A program made the translations under genes and the position numbers. From assembly GCA_013339895.1 (NCBI GenBank), contig JABACO010000001.1, positions 25,019,270-25,083,269 of the forward strand: a stretch of DNA of 64,000 bases. The letters are read 5' to 3'. The notes under the pieces are model-generated. The model was not told the origin of the DNA and ran no database searches. It saw only the letters and a list, made by a program, of their open reading frames with translations. Below, in pieces: positions 1-10,472 of the stretch (the stretch's first letter is position 1; each line of letters begins with the position of its first letter). The stretch comes from Ephydatia muelleri (lineage: Eukaryota > Porifera > Demospongiae > Spongillida > Spongillidae).

Positions 1-21
1 TGTCCTTTATTCAACCAAAGA

Positions 22-55
22 GGGGGAAAAGACACTTTCAATGTATTGGGAGGCT
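22..55 (+). repeat. Dispersed 34-bp repeat, copy 1
   Basis: The stretch containing AAAAGACACTTTCAATGTAT recurs with about one mismatch at 2493-2526, roughly 2.4 kb away in the same orientation. The minisatellite starts beside copy 1 but not beside copy 2. It may be the edge of a small dispersed repeat or of a local duplication. Confidence 0.6.
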
Positions 56-79
56 GGAGGTCAGAGTCAGCAAAGGAAG

Positions 80-490
80 GCTATGTGGCTATGTGGCTAA
101 GGATGGCTATGTGGCTATGTGGCTATGTGGCTAAGGATGGCTATGGGCTATGTGGCTATGTGGCTATGTGGCTATGTGGCTAAGGATGGCTATGTGGCTA
201 AGGATGGCTATGTGGCTATGTGGCTAAGGATGGCTATGTGGCTATGTGGCTATGTGGCTAAGGATGGCTATGTGGCTAAGGATGGCTATGTGGCTATGTG
301 GCTAAGGATGGCTATGTGGCTATGTGGCTAAGGATGGCTATGTGGCTATGTGGCTAAGTGGCGATGTGGCTAAGGATGGCTATGTGGCTAAGGATGGCTA
401 TGTGGCTAAGGAAGGCTATGTGGCTATGTGCCTATGTGGCTAAGGAAGGCTATGTGGCTATTTGGCTATGTGGCTAAGGATGGCTATGAC
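80..490. repeat. 9-bp minisatellite
   Basis: About 410 bp built from two interleaved 9-bp words, GGCTATGTG and GGCTAAGGA(T), in irregular order. It is open in some frames only because the unit length is a multiple of three; the encoded peptide is low complexity and I do not regard it as a gene. A short stretch just before it (22-55) recurs at 2493-2526. Confidence 0.9.
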
Positions 491-499
491 TCTATGAAG

Positions 500-3400
500 G
501 CACTCAGTTTTCAAAGAGCCTCGGGGGTGTGGAGATGTGTTACCATCAGTATGCATGTGTGTGTGCATGCCCGGTCTTTGTTACCTCTAGGTTTTGCGTG
601 AGGTGAAGCTTGAGAAGGCACGAGGGGAGTCAGTGGTGGATTGGTGAAGCAATGTTGCTTGCACTAGTTGTGCAAATTCTCATTTTCACTAATGAATAAC
701 AATCCATTATGTGATTGTGAATGGTATGACACTGTACACATGTGATAGTGTACATAGATGTGATGGTTGGCATACAGTTGGCAAATGTTGCATCAATTTA
801 AGCCACAGCTAACTATTACTAGGCAAAGGAAATGTAAACAGGAAGATGCCAGACAGCATTGCTTGTAAACTTGCGCAAAAGTTGATTTATTGAGTTTGAA
901 TTGAGCACATAAATAAAGCTTAGGTACATATAAAATGATAACGTTGTCTTGCTGTGGGATTAAAGCACTGCCCCCAACCCCCCCCCCCCCCCCCCCCCCC
1001 CCCCCTGAGAGGAAACAAAATAAAAACCATTCCTACAAGAAGATAATCAGGTCGCAGCAGACAGGGTAAAGTCGTTGAGACCGCCGATGGAAGGTAAGGT
1101 TATTAGGCCAGCAATTATCGCTTTAACAATGTACTGAACACAATCAGCTCTCTCCATAGCCGTGCAGTGCACAGATGTTGGTTCCATGAGGGCCAGCGAC
1201 GATCTCGTTGTCGGTAACTTCGGCGAACAAGAACAAATATGTACACAAGAAAGTTCGACGGACTTCTCGCATTCGTGTATCGCACACTCCAGTGTAATTG
1301 TGACTGTGGCCTAGCTAAGATGTTTTTTTAAAGGCGGGCCGATTGTGTTACAAAAGCAGCTGTCATTATCGCGCATGCTCATCTATGCGTACAAGCTGGG
1401 CCACACGCGGCAATGAATCTCATCATAAACAACCACAAGCCACCCAACCCACCCACTGTCTCTCAGGTGGGGGCTTATCAACGAGTAGCCCGGGGGAAGG
1501 GGGAAGGGGGGGGGGGGGGGTCTTATGAAAACCATGCAGACCCAGCATTGGTTCCTTGGGTCAAGGTCTGGTTCTTTTATTCCAAAACCCACGAAAATGT
1601 AACATGTAACGCTTGAAGTGGCTTAAAAGGAAATTTACTTAAGCACATTCACATAATAGGAGTCTTGGATGGTGGGATCATACTCAGCGACGAAGTGGTT
1701 CTGAATCAACTGAGACCAAGGATGACCAAACAGCAACCAAGAAGAAGATGAAGGCCTGCTCTCTCCTATGAAGAACCCCACCCCTATCAGTGTAGATCAC
1801 GTGGGCAGCCCTGAGATATTGGGATGGGAGAAGGCACACCAGTGTAGCTCTCACTTCCCCCACAGTTCTTAGTCCCTAAATCATTCATTTCTCCGTTTGG
1901 CTTCCTCTGTTTTGTTGACATCTGTCCTACATTGGGCCCTGACATGTTGCGACTCGAAGTTGACTTGATTTTGACAGGGTGTTGTAATTCAATACATAAT
2001 TCAATACAGATACTGTGAGAGGTGATGATGAAAAGATGATCAAGCAAACCAAAAATTACACCATAGCCTGGAAGGGTCTAGGAAGATATAGCATCAACTT
2101 GATTCGCACAGCAAGGCCAAATCATCAGTGACCCAACTAATGTTATCACCAAAATCTGTCTGGTGCAAGTGTCCATTGTGGTCAGTCAGTGTATGTATCA
2201 GTCCACATTAAAAAAAAGGTATTTTAGAAAGTAGAGAGACAGATTGGATCCCTAAAAACCAATACTGTTCCGCCCTCCATTAACCAATACAATGGCCAAG
2301 CAGTAAGGATCTTATCACTGTCTAGAGCAATGCTGGGGGTGGGTGGAGCAAATACCCATTATCAGGGACTTCACAAGATACACCACACAAGCACATCCAT
2401 TGTCATGATCATACGTGTAAAGTACATAGCTAAATGAAGAATTTTAGCATAGGATGCTTCCTCCGTTACTCCCCTTGGCTTTCCTTGCAATGAGGGGAAA
2501 AGACACTTTCAATGTATTAGGAGGCTCATCTCAAATACAGCACTCTTCCATATGCAAGCATTGTGCTCCACAAGCTGGTGCAGAATTTCTAGCGAGCATT
2601 ATCAGGATATATTTGTTTCTGTTGGTTGAATACAGTAAACAAAGCTCCCTCCCAATGTGATTGGCTGTGCTGCCATGCATGGTGGATAGCTGGATGAGGG
2701 TTGAAGCTCACGTGCTGTACATTATTTGACTTTGGTCTGGCATCTCCAACACTCTGGCATGAGATCCAACCCGCCAAAACCACTTCATGTCCGATTAGAC
2801 ACCAGAAATGTTGAGGTACTTACATCCCAGTGAGGTGAACTGTCCCAGTGAGGCGAACCCATGGAAGCCTTGACAACATTAGGTCAAATCTTGAGTGCCC
2901 TAAGCCGCTCGACAATGGTTTGGCGGAGGGTGGGTATCTGGACACAACAATCTACAAAGCTGACAAGACGTCACTAGCTGGAGGAGTCAGCAGTGGTGGC
3001 CATGCCAATGTGACACCCAAGGGAAGCCTTAATACTGGACACACAAAACTGAAAGATACAGCGGTTGTTCGAAAAGAATTTGTAGGTTATTCAATGTAGG
3101 CTAGTAGGCCATTTTTGTCCAGCTGTGAACTGAAATGATGACAAGGTGTTCCTCAATGTACCAGATACTGTTCACACTTATGAGATCTTACAAAGGCAGC
3201 AGTTGTTTGAAAAAAAATTGTTAGGCAGTTTTCGAAGAGAATGAGAAGCAATGATTTAGCAGATGACTTTCACGCCAATAATAAATGAAATAAAAGCTGA
3301 GAGCAATGCAAAGAATGAGCTGGTAAAAAGAAGGCAAGCTCAGTGAGGCAAAGACATAGGACAACTCCTGCCATAGAGAGGTTCACCCTTAGTTAAATCT

Positions 3401-4100
3401 ACCAAAGAAGATTTGAGGCACATGATAGCTAGGACTAAAAGTCGCAAGGAACCAGTGACGACTGCCATGTTGTTGAAAGGCCACGGTGGAGGCAGCTGGG
3501 CCAGTTCCCTCGCTGATGGAGGAGGTCAGGCTGGTGGCTGTGTGTCTGGTGGCATTTGCCGGGGTTCACATGATGCGATGAGCTCATAAGGCAAAAGGAC
3601 AAGGAGCATCACTTTCTATGCCCAGGGCATGCCAATTTAGAGTGTCCAGTTAGACCGACCAAGTGCAGAGAGGGAGGGTCCATCACTAGTTGTAGGCTCA
3701 CACTCCAGGGTTCAGCATGATGGAGAAGTATTTCCATGGAGACGAGTGGAGCCACACTCCCGAAGCATGTGTATTCAGGGATTATCAGTGACCAAAGAAG
3801 GAGAAGGACTAAGATAAATTGGGGGCCTAAGTTACACTGGCCTAAAGGGGTACATGGAATTGCTATTGAACAATATTTCAGGTTACGATCCTAAGGCATT
3901 AGGTATGCACAGCCTGCAGTGCTGGTGGTGCCATAGCAGCTGAAAATCTGGAGGTGTTCCTGACTGATTGCTCAAGTGGCACGGTCACTTGATATCTCAA
4001 TCAGCCAAAAATGGTCACATTAGAGAAGTTCGCTCTGTCTCTATGTGGTGTGTGATGTGATGTGCAGTAGCAGAGATAATCTATACATTATCTCTGGCAG
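500..4100. other. Anonymous non-coding stretch
   Basis: No gene is recognised here. It contains a C28 run at 978-1005, a G15 run at 1506-1520, the second copy of the 34-bp repeat at 2493-2526 and short open frames with no recognisable domain. Near 3590-3680 one plus-strand frame reads a Cys/His-spaced peptide (CPGHANLECPVRPTKC) resembling a small zinc knuckle. It may belong to the recombinase-like fragment that follows. Confidence 0.5.
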
Positions 4101-4173
4101 CAGTGTGCACATTGAACTTTTACCAGTTGGTAAAACCCTAACCCTAATTGTACGCATCTGTGTACTCATGTAG

Positions 4174-4515
4174 GAGTCAAGGGACTCGAAAGAAGGCAAT
4201 CTATTCACGTACTGCTTTAGCTTTATCAGAATTTTGAAGTACCTAGATGCTCCCTCTGAATCATTGAAAACTGTGCAGTCATGGTGTCGGACATACCAAA
4301 AAGCAGCGGAAAGGCAATACAGAGGTGAGTGCAAGGAGGCACTGGCATCTCGTGGGAAATGGCTGGCATGGGACCAAGTGCTAGCAGGCGTCAAAGCACA
4401 AAAAGAAGCATACGAATGTGCAGACGGAAATCGGACAAGGGCAAAGGAAGGCATGAAATACGGAGTGATGCTTCTGTACACAAGCCTTCCTCCAGCATGC
4501 TCTCAGGAATACTAG
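4174..4515 (+). pseudogene. Tyrosine-recombinase-like fragment
   Basis: An open stretch of about 113 residues without a convincing start. It reads like the N-terminal core-binding half and the start of the catalytic half of a Crypton-like or domesticated tyrosine recombinase: an N-terminal YLDAPSESLKTVQSW segment, a central basic helix around GKWLAWDQVL, and the LLYTSLPPA segment that in this family precedes the first catalytic arginine. After the stop at 4515 the same frame continues with protein-like sequence (LRSEGDLYSVEP), so the copy looks decayed. No terminal repeats were found. The family call rests on motif resemblance only; it could be another alpha-helical protein. Confidence 0.3.
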
Positions 4516-4729
4516 TGGGAGCTGCGGTCAGAGGGCGACCTGTACTCAGTAGAGCCAGAGGTGCCTGCATCCAACTGGCTTTTCGTGTCTCAGGACCACC
4601 AGCATGGCATGCCAGTTAGGTGGTGTGACAGGGAGGTGGAGTGCAGCAGCATAGGAAGGGGCTTACTAAATCAGATTGGTTCATGTAAAGGTGGGAACTG
4701 ACCCCAACTGAATCGCAATAGGTTGAAAC

Positions 4730-5763
4730 TAGTCTCGTACCCAGACCCACACCACAGCAGCGGATGGATTACATCACAGCTACATAATCTCTAGGCTAAA
4801 TCGTGGCCAGTGGAATGTAATAATTAACATTAAGTCATACCACTGTCACACGCTGCGGGTGATTAGGCAATTAAGATGGATTCATTGTGCGTTATGTGTG
4901 GCTTTCAGTCAGTGCAGAACCAGAGAAGGGTTTGCACAGTACCTCCACAGTTCACGTATAACCCTTGCTGAGGCGACTAGCGCACGATGGAATGGACGTC
5001 GATATCGATGCACCTACCAGTGTGCTTTGCATAAAATGTTATAGGTTGCTTTGATAAATGCATCAAATTGAAGCGCAAACTAGATTTGGTGGAGCAAGAA
5101 GCAGCAGCTTGTGTTAAAGTGATGTCTGATACAGCTCCTTCTGTCTCCTCAGATCCAGTGCAAAGAAAGAGGTCATCTGATAATCGTGGTGACCTTGTGG
5201 GTAATCCATTGTCACCTGCAGTGTCTGTAAGATTATCTGCCCTGTCTAGTAGAATGGCATCCATCACTGCTTGCATCTCCTACAAACACATGCATACATG
5301 TACACTGCTGTAGCATCTCTCCTTGTTAGTGCTTCTATCTGGTCCTTCTTTAACGCGTGCAAGGGACTAACAACGATGACTACTGACCCATCTGTTCTTC
5401 CCGCTCGTCTGTCGAACAGTGCAGGCAGGATCCAATAGCAGAAGGACTTTCCACTTCCAGTTGGTAAAGAAACGAAGACATCACAATTCACAACCGCTCA
5501 TAAAGGCTTCAATAGCCCTTCGCTGGTCAGAAGATACACACTGAAAAGCCAAGCTTGATTGCAGCGGAAGTGATCTCGTCTGAATCCATGTGACTGTCAC
5601 GCGAAACATTCAATTAAAACCACTAATTGCGCATGCTTGCAATCCGATTGTACCATTCAGATTCAAACGGCAGGAGTTAGCCGAGAGATTCTCCAGACCC
5701 TACTTCCACATAGCGGTGATGTAATCCATCCGCTGCTGTGGCGTGGGTCTGGGCACGAGACTA
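4730..5763. mobile_element. TIR DNA element with 9-bp TSD, RecQ cargo
   Basis: A 1,034-bp element starting TAGTCTCGTACCCAGACCC and ending with the inverted copy (one mismatch). The inverted repeats agree over about 48 bp. It is flanked by the direct repeat GGTTGAAAC at 4721-4729 and 5764-5772, a clean 9-bp target-site duplication. Nine-base duplications are typical of Mutator-like (MuDR/MULE) elements, so I infer that superfamily. No transposase is visible; the interior holds a minus-strand fragment of a RecQ-type helicase. It shares its terminus with the 106-bp element at 8547-8652. Confidence 0.85.
5264..5589 (-). pseudogene. RecQ-type helicase fragment inside a transposon
   Basis: On the minus strand a stretch beginning near an ATG at 5589 reads KLGF, then in a second frame SSDQRRAIEAF (the family Q-motif region), and in the long frame 5491-5264 [17 protein letters not shown], the Walker A motif of RecQ DNA helicases, followed by [16 protein letters not shown] (motif Ia). 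The DEAH motif and everything after it are absent: reading stops about 75 residues into the frame. At least two frame changes separate the N-terminal piece from the Walker A frame. It lies wholly within the terminal repeats of the 4730-5763 element. It is most simply a captured gene fragment, though RecQ-like genes are also abundant as independent repeats in some invertebrate genomes. Confidence 0.8.
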
Positions 5764-5772
5764 GGTTGAAAC

Positions 5773-6220
5773 TACACCAATACAGTGGCCATGATAGGCA
5801 GTTTACTGCGAGACTGATATAAAATAAAGTTGAGGCAGCTACACTACACCTGCTACAGCTTACGACAGTGTGCAACAGGCCATCACCTTTGTTCTTACAT
5901 GCTACTTGATCACAGTTGTCTCTTCAAATTATGTTCAACTAGTACTAGTAGTGCTGGCTATTCTGACAATACCACTTGTTGTCAGATGGTTTGACTAATG
6001 CAACTATAATGGAGGTCTCATGTGATACTGTAGTTTCATGGCAACAAATTGCTGGAAACCATAACACATTGAAGCATTCAGTTTCAAAGACACACACCGC
6101 ACCATCTTTTTAGGACATTCAATACAATACATTCAACAAACTGGATTCTTGTGCAAACGTGTACATTTAGTGTTTAGCTGTGGCCTTCATCACATGCAAC
6201 GGTAGAAACCCCCATCCTAC
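5773..6220. other. Probable intron of the PBRM1-like gene
   Basis: No coding sequence recognised. If the bromodomain gene on the minus strand continues, this is part of the intron following its last visible exon. Confidence 0.4.
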
Positions 6221-7809
6221 CTCTATATTCTTCTTGATCGTGGCAAGGTCCATAGGCTCAGGAATGACCTCATAGTATTCAGGCAAGCTCTATGTTGGTG
6301 AGAACGGATTAATTGTAGTTTGAACTTCTCCCCCATCCTTCCCAATTGAAATAAAAAGGATCACGTTTATTAAACACGAACATATTTTTTTCCAAAAGGG
6401 GGGGGGGGGGGGGGGGGGGGGGAAATATATGTCACTATGCATTAAAAGCCATGCATAGTAACAAACTCAGGGTTCTGTGAACATTTATGCAAATATCTAA
6501 CTTTGAAATCCATCAAATAAATTTAGCTCTAGAATCATCAAGGGAACGTTTCATTTCTTTATACACAACCAAAAGTTTGAGCCGAATGCGGACTCGCAAA
6601 AATACACCTCCGATGGGCAGCGCTCACGTTACGGACATGTAAATATTTGGTTGTGCATCATTGCAGTATAAAGTTTGGCAACAAAAAGTTTAACGTTATC
6701 CTTCTAAAAGCCACAGTGAACAAACGTATTATGCTAAGCCAAGGTGTACAGGTGGGTCACAGTATCCTGTAGTACAACACAGTGTGTCATAAGATCAACT
6801 TGAGTTATGGGCAAAAACGCCCCCAATACTGTGATTTATTTATACAAAAGGGTCAGTTGCTTTCAATTTTATCTACAAGTCACTGCAATGCAGCCCAACA
6901 CCATAAATAATTCTGATCCATGGGTGCACACTACACCCAATTTATTTCGAAGTCACTAGGATAGTATCCCAAATAATGCACACTTGCCTTCTTAGAGGGT
7001 AGCTCAAGAAAAGGTTCAGCTACAAATGCTCCAGAGGAGTCGTGATGGGAGTGCACTGAACTGAACAGGATCTTGACAGGATCATCAGATTGGTTGTACT
7101 CCTCCAGCCACGCCTTCGACCTGGTCAGCTTCACCCCTCCTCCCCCCCCTGAGGGTGTGGCCTGGCCAGATCTGGCAGGCATCGCCTGATGAGGAGTGAC
7201 ATCATCAGAGGTGCTCTAAAGAGGATGAGGAGGAAAATGAATACTACCCTACATTACAATAAGCTCAATCGTCAGTTTAACCCTCTTCAAAGCTTACCAC
7301 ACTACCCAAATGAGCCAGCCCACAAAACAGTCCATATTAGAAGCATCCATACCAATGATCAAAACCCTTCCTCCTAGGTGTACTATCTAGACCGTATGAT
7401 AACAACAGTAAACTCCACAGCAACCTTCTCAAGATACATGGAAATGTGTGTACCCTGATTGGTAACCGAGGGGTACCTCCCTCAGGGGTGGTGTGGAGGT
7501 GGTCCTTGGGTATCCTCAGCATGAGGGGGTTGGGAGAGCCTCTCTCCTGACTGCTGCTGGTTGCTATGGGAGCTAGCAAAAACGGCAGACCTGGTACAGA
7601 TGACTTGTTGAGAGGATGACTTACAGTTGGCGCCAAAGTTCTTTCTGATCTCGTCCAGTTGGGAATTGAACAGCCTCTCCAATGTGAGGGCATATCCATA
7701 CTCCACTGAGCTGGGCTGTCCAACCCAACATCCAAGTAGACCAACCGTAACATAGCAACAAAAATAAGTTACTATGAAATAGCTTACAAAGATGTACACA
7801 TACATACAG

Positions 7810-7861
<52 letters not shown>

Positions 7862-8495
7862 TACAAAACACACACAAACACACACATACATACAAACACA
7901 CACACACATACAAAAACACACACACATACACACACAAAACACACAAACACACATACACACTCTCTCCTTGAACCATACCATGTAATAACTCTTCGCATTG
8001 TCGAAGAGCAGTTGCACGTCGGCAACAAACGCGCCCACATCCGAATATTCGTCGGTGCGAAGTTTTTGCTAGGAAAAAAAAATAAATAATAATAATAAAG
8101 TTTACTTTCATACGTGAGCGCATGCAAATGGAGGCCTACTTGGATCTTAAGAAGGTCTATTGGAGTTGCCACGCGTTCATAGTAGTCAGGAAAGCTTCTT
8201 CGGTTGGGTGCTCTGATTAGAAACTCGCAGATTGTATGATTATCTTCATCCTTGTATTTTCTCAACTGTTCGTATAGCTTTTGACATATTTCGGTCTGCG
8301 GTGCAATCCATTTCGGTGAATGCACATGTACAGTGTATGTGAGCTACCAATACTGCTAAATGGAGAGCACCATACCTTGGAAGCGAGATAGTCGGAAAAA
8401 TTCCACAGATCAGTTCTCAGCTTTTTGTCACCAGAAGGGAGTATCTGATCACTGCTATCGCTAGAGTCGCTTCTCCTCCGCTTTCGGCTTGTCAT
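6221..8495 (-). CDS. PBRM1: Polybromo-1 (BAF180)-like, 5' part
   Basis: Chromatin-remodelling subunit of the PBAF SWI/SNF complex that reads acetylated histones with tandem bromodomains. Exons (minus strand): 8495-8376, 8295-8140, 8068-7979, 7715-7625, 7215-6988, 6289-6221. Residues 1-40 are basic and serine-rich (RKRRRSDSSDSSD, probable nuclear signal). Exons 2-4 encode bromodomain 1: KLYEQLRKYKDED, PDYYERVATPIDLLKIQ and FDNAKSYY, with the acetyl-lysine-binding Asn. Exons 5-6 start bromodomain 2 (FLELPSKK, then LPEYYEVIPEPMDLATIKK). The order and wording match human PBRM1 closely. Exon 5 uses a GC donor (AAG|GCAAGT). Exon 4 ends in phase 1 but exon 5 reads from phase 0, so one small exon or boundary is missing from my model. 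Intron 3 contains a CA microsatellite. The rest of bromodomain 2 and later domains are not found before position 1, so the gene either runs off the window or is truncated. Confidence 0.85.
6398..6422. repeat. G25 homopolymer
   Basis: Run of 25 G in the intron between the two bromodomain-2 exons of the PBRM1-like gene. Confidence 0.9.
7814..7961. repeat. CA microsatellite in intron
   Basis: A (CA)n tract with interspersed TACA and AAACA words, inside the intron between the third and fourth exons of the bromodomain gene. It keeps several minus-strand frames open, but those frames are repeat artefacts. Confidence 0.9.
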
Positions 8496-8546
8496 TTATA
8501 CATCGACACAGATAAATTATCCCGCCAATTACTCGTGCCCAGGAAG

Positions 8547-8652
8547 TAGTCTCGTACCCAGACCCAAATGTACGTAACGATGATCATCGCTTACAGTATG
8601 ACATCACGTACACTGTCATCGTTACGTACATTTGGGTCTAGGTACGAGACTA
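8547..8652. mobile_element. 106-bp palindromic MITE, 9-bp TSD
   Basis: Starts TAGTCTCGTACCCAGACCC and ends with its inverted copy. The arms extend to about 40 bp, so the element is nearly one hairpin. The direct repeat CCCAGGAAG flanks it (8538-8546 and 8653-8661), again a 9-bp duplication. It has the same terminus as the 1,034-bp element at 4730-5763 and is presumably a deletion derivative moved by the same transposase. It lies 51 bp upstream of the start codon of the minus-strand bromodomain gene, in its promoter or 5' leader. Confidence 0.9.
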
Positions 8653-8661
8653 CCCAGGAAG

Positions 8662-10135
8662 TAATTGCGCCCACCAAAATTTTGTCGACGAACGGAAAGA
8701 AAAATTTGAACTCTTGAGTAAGGTACCGACTCTTAATTAAATTAACGCAAGGTAAGGCTACATGGACATGTGAATATATTGCAACACCTGGCATATAGAA
8801 AATGTTTTTTACGACCACTCCAAACGTGGGAGGATCGCTACAGTAAAAAGAGACTCATAGGGATATTTATAACATTGAGCCGGGGGGGAGGGCGGTGGAG
8901 GGACAAACAAAAACACAAGAGGCAAATTGATCCGCTCCGTTTCAAGCATTTGATGTCGTTACAGCTTTCACATTTAAGGTGCTCTGTTGGAACTGCTGAA
9001 CCATTGTAATTGTCTTGTTGAAGCAGAATTAGTTCTGTACCGTTTACTCTCCTAGTGAGGAAAGTAGAGTGTGTGTGAGACGACAGTATCTATAGAAGAA
9101 AAAACATGCATGCACATGTAGCTAAAAGTAAAGCAGAAACGCCAATGGAAAATGTAGGAGCAGAAAACATGTGATGATCTGACAAAGCAAAGTTACAACT
9201 GAGTGTAGAATTGTCCATGGGTTATGTGTTATTTGTGTGGGGTAAGAGAATCACCACCATTCTCTTCATTGAAGGTCTCTACATCCTCTGAAAGATATTT
9301 CTACTCCAGCTGGGAGGGGAGACCAGCTAACCACCAACTCCAATAGCATCAGACCGGTTTCGACGGTGATCTTTATTCTGGCCCGTCATCATCAGTGATG
9401 CACCAGACTACTTCCTCCCTATAGGTAGTAGGGGATTCCAAGCGTGGAAACCTGGCATGAAACTAGCATCAAGACTTCGTCGGATTAAAGTACCGATTAC
9501 CGATTACAGGGAGTGCATTTACAAGTGTGCCAGTTGGCTTGGACACAACATGTAGTTTATAGGCGAAGTTTGAACTAATTCCACCCAGATTTGACCATTT
9601 CTGCATGGGGAGTTTCTTTCAGCGACGGATCCACTAAGTGAGTCGGACCTTCACGCAATTTGGTTATTTGTGTGGGGTAAGAGAATCACCACCATTCTCT
9701 TCATTGGGGTTATCTATATGTAGCACTAACTGCCTGTGGTACAAATTTTCTAACATCTGTACACTGCAAATAATTTGCTTGTCAACCTCAAACCAAAGTT
9801 TTTAAACCCGCAGTGGTTTACATTTTAATTGGTTTCACTATCAAACCAAATCCCAAACCAATGTGGTGGTTTAATGTTGAAAACCAGCATTTTTTGTTTT
9901 GAATGCAAGTTGGTTTACGGTTCAAACCAATTTTTTTTCCATTTTAATTTGAATACTCATTTTGAATTACTGACTGATGATTTCAAATGTATATATATAT
10001 ATTATATTGCTCTGCCATATGAAATAGGTACCATTTTATATATAGCAGAGAGGAGTGGCATGCGATAGAGGTTATAGTGTGAACAAAGGATTTGAGAGAA
10101 TACAAGGTGTGAGCCGTAACACAGAGCACACATGT

Positions 10136-10175
<40 letters not shown>

Positions 10176-10470
10176 CACACACATGTACACTTAAACACAC
10201 ATGTACGCACACATATAGTAACATGCATATACACACGTACACATGCATATACACATACACATGCATATACACTCACATACACTTACACATGTATGTAGGC
10301 ACCCGAAGCCATTTCAGCTTATCGGCGTCCTTATTCACATCAGCAATGCTTTCGAATTGGTCTATCCCCTCGACCCATGCACCTGACTCACCGCCATAAT
10401 ATATCCTGCCGACTACGCCGATGTGATGAGACCAAGAAACGTGGCAAGGAATGCACAGTTACACAATGTA
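8662..10470. other. Anonymous stretch with small repeats
   Basis: No gene recognised. Visible features: a 44-bp exact direct repeat (9228-9271 and 9663-9706); a minus-strand stretch near 9355-9405 containing CACCGTCGAAACCGGTCTGA, a motif often left by retroposon tails; a cluster of AAACCA/TGGTTT words at 9795-9945; and CA microsatellites from 10138 on. Confidence 0.5.
10138..10290. repeat. CA/TA microsatellite
   Basis: A (CA)n core at 10138-10170 followed by ACACATGTAC and CATGCATATACA words to about 10290. Confidence 0.85.
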
Positions 10471-10472
10471 TA

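Noticed and set aside
119-331. 70-residue repetitive open frame
   Set aside because: Translation of the 9-bp minisatellite; no start context, no domain.
2848-3099. 83-residue plus-strand open frame with Gly-rich segment
   Set aside because: No domain, no splice partners and no conserved motif recognised; treated as chance.
4130-4150. Two CCCTAA units resembling telomeric repeat
   Set aside because: Only two units, inside anonymous DNA; no array, so no evidence of an interstitial telomere.
9355-9405. Motif resembling the tail of LINE or Penelope-like elements
   Set aside because: Only a short motif; no reverse transcriptase or tail repeat is seen nearby.
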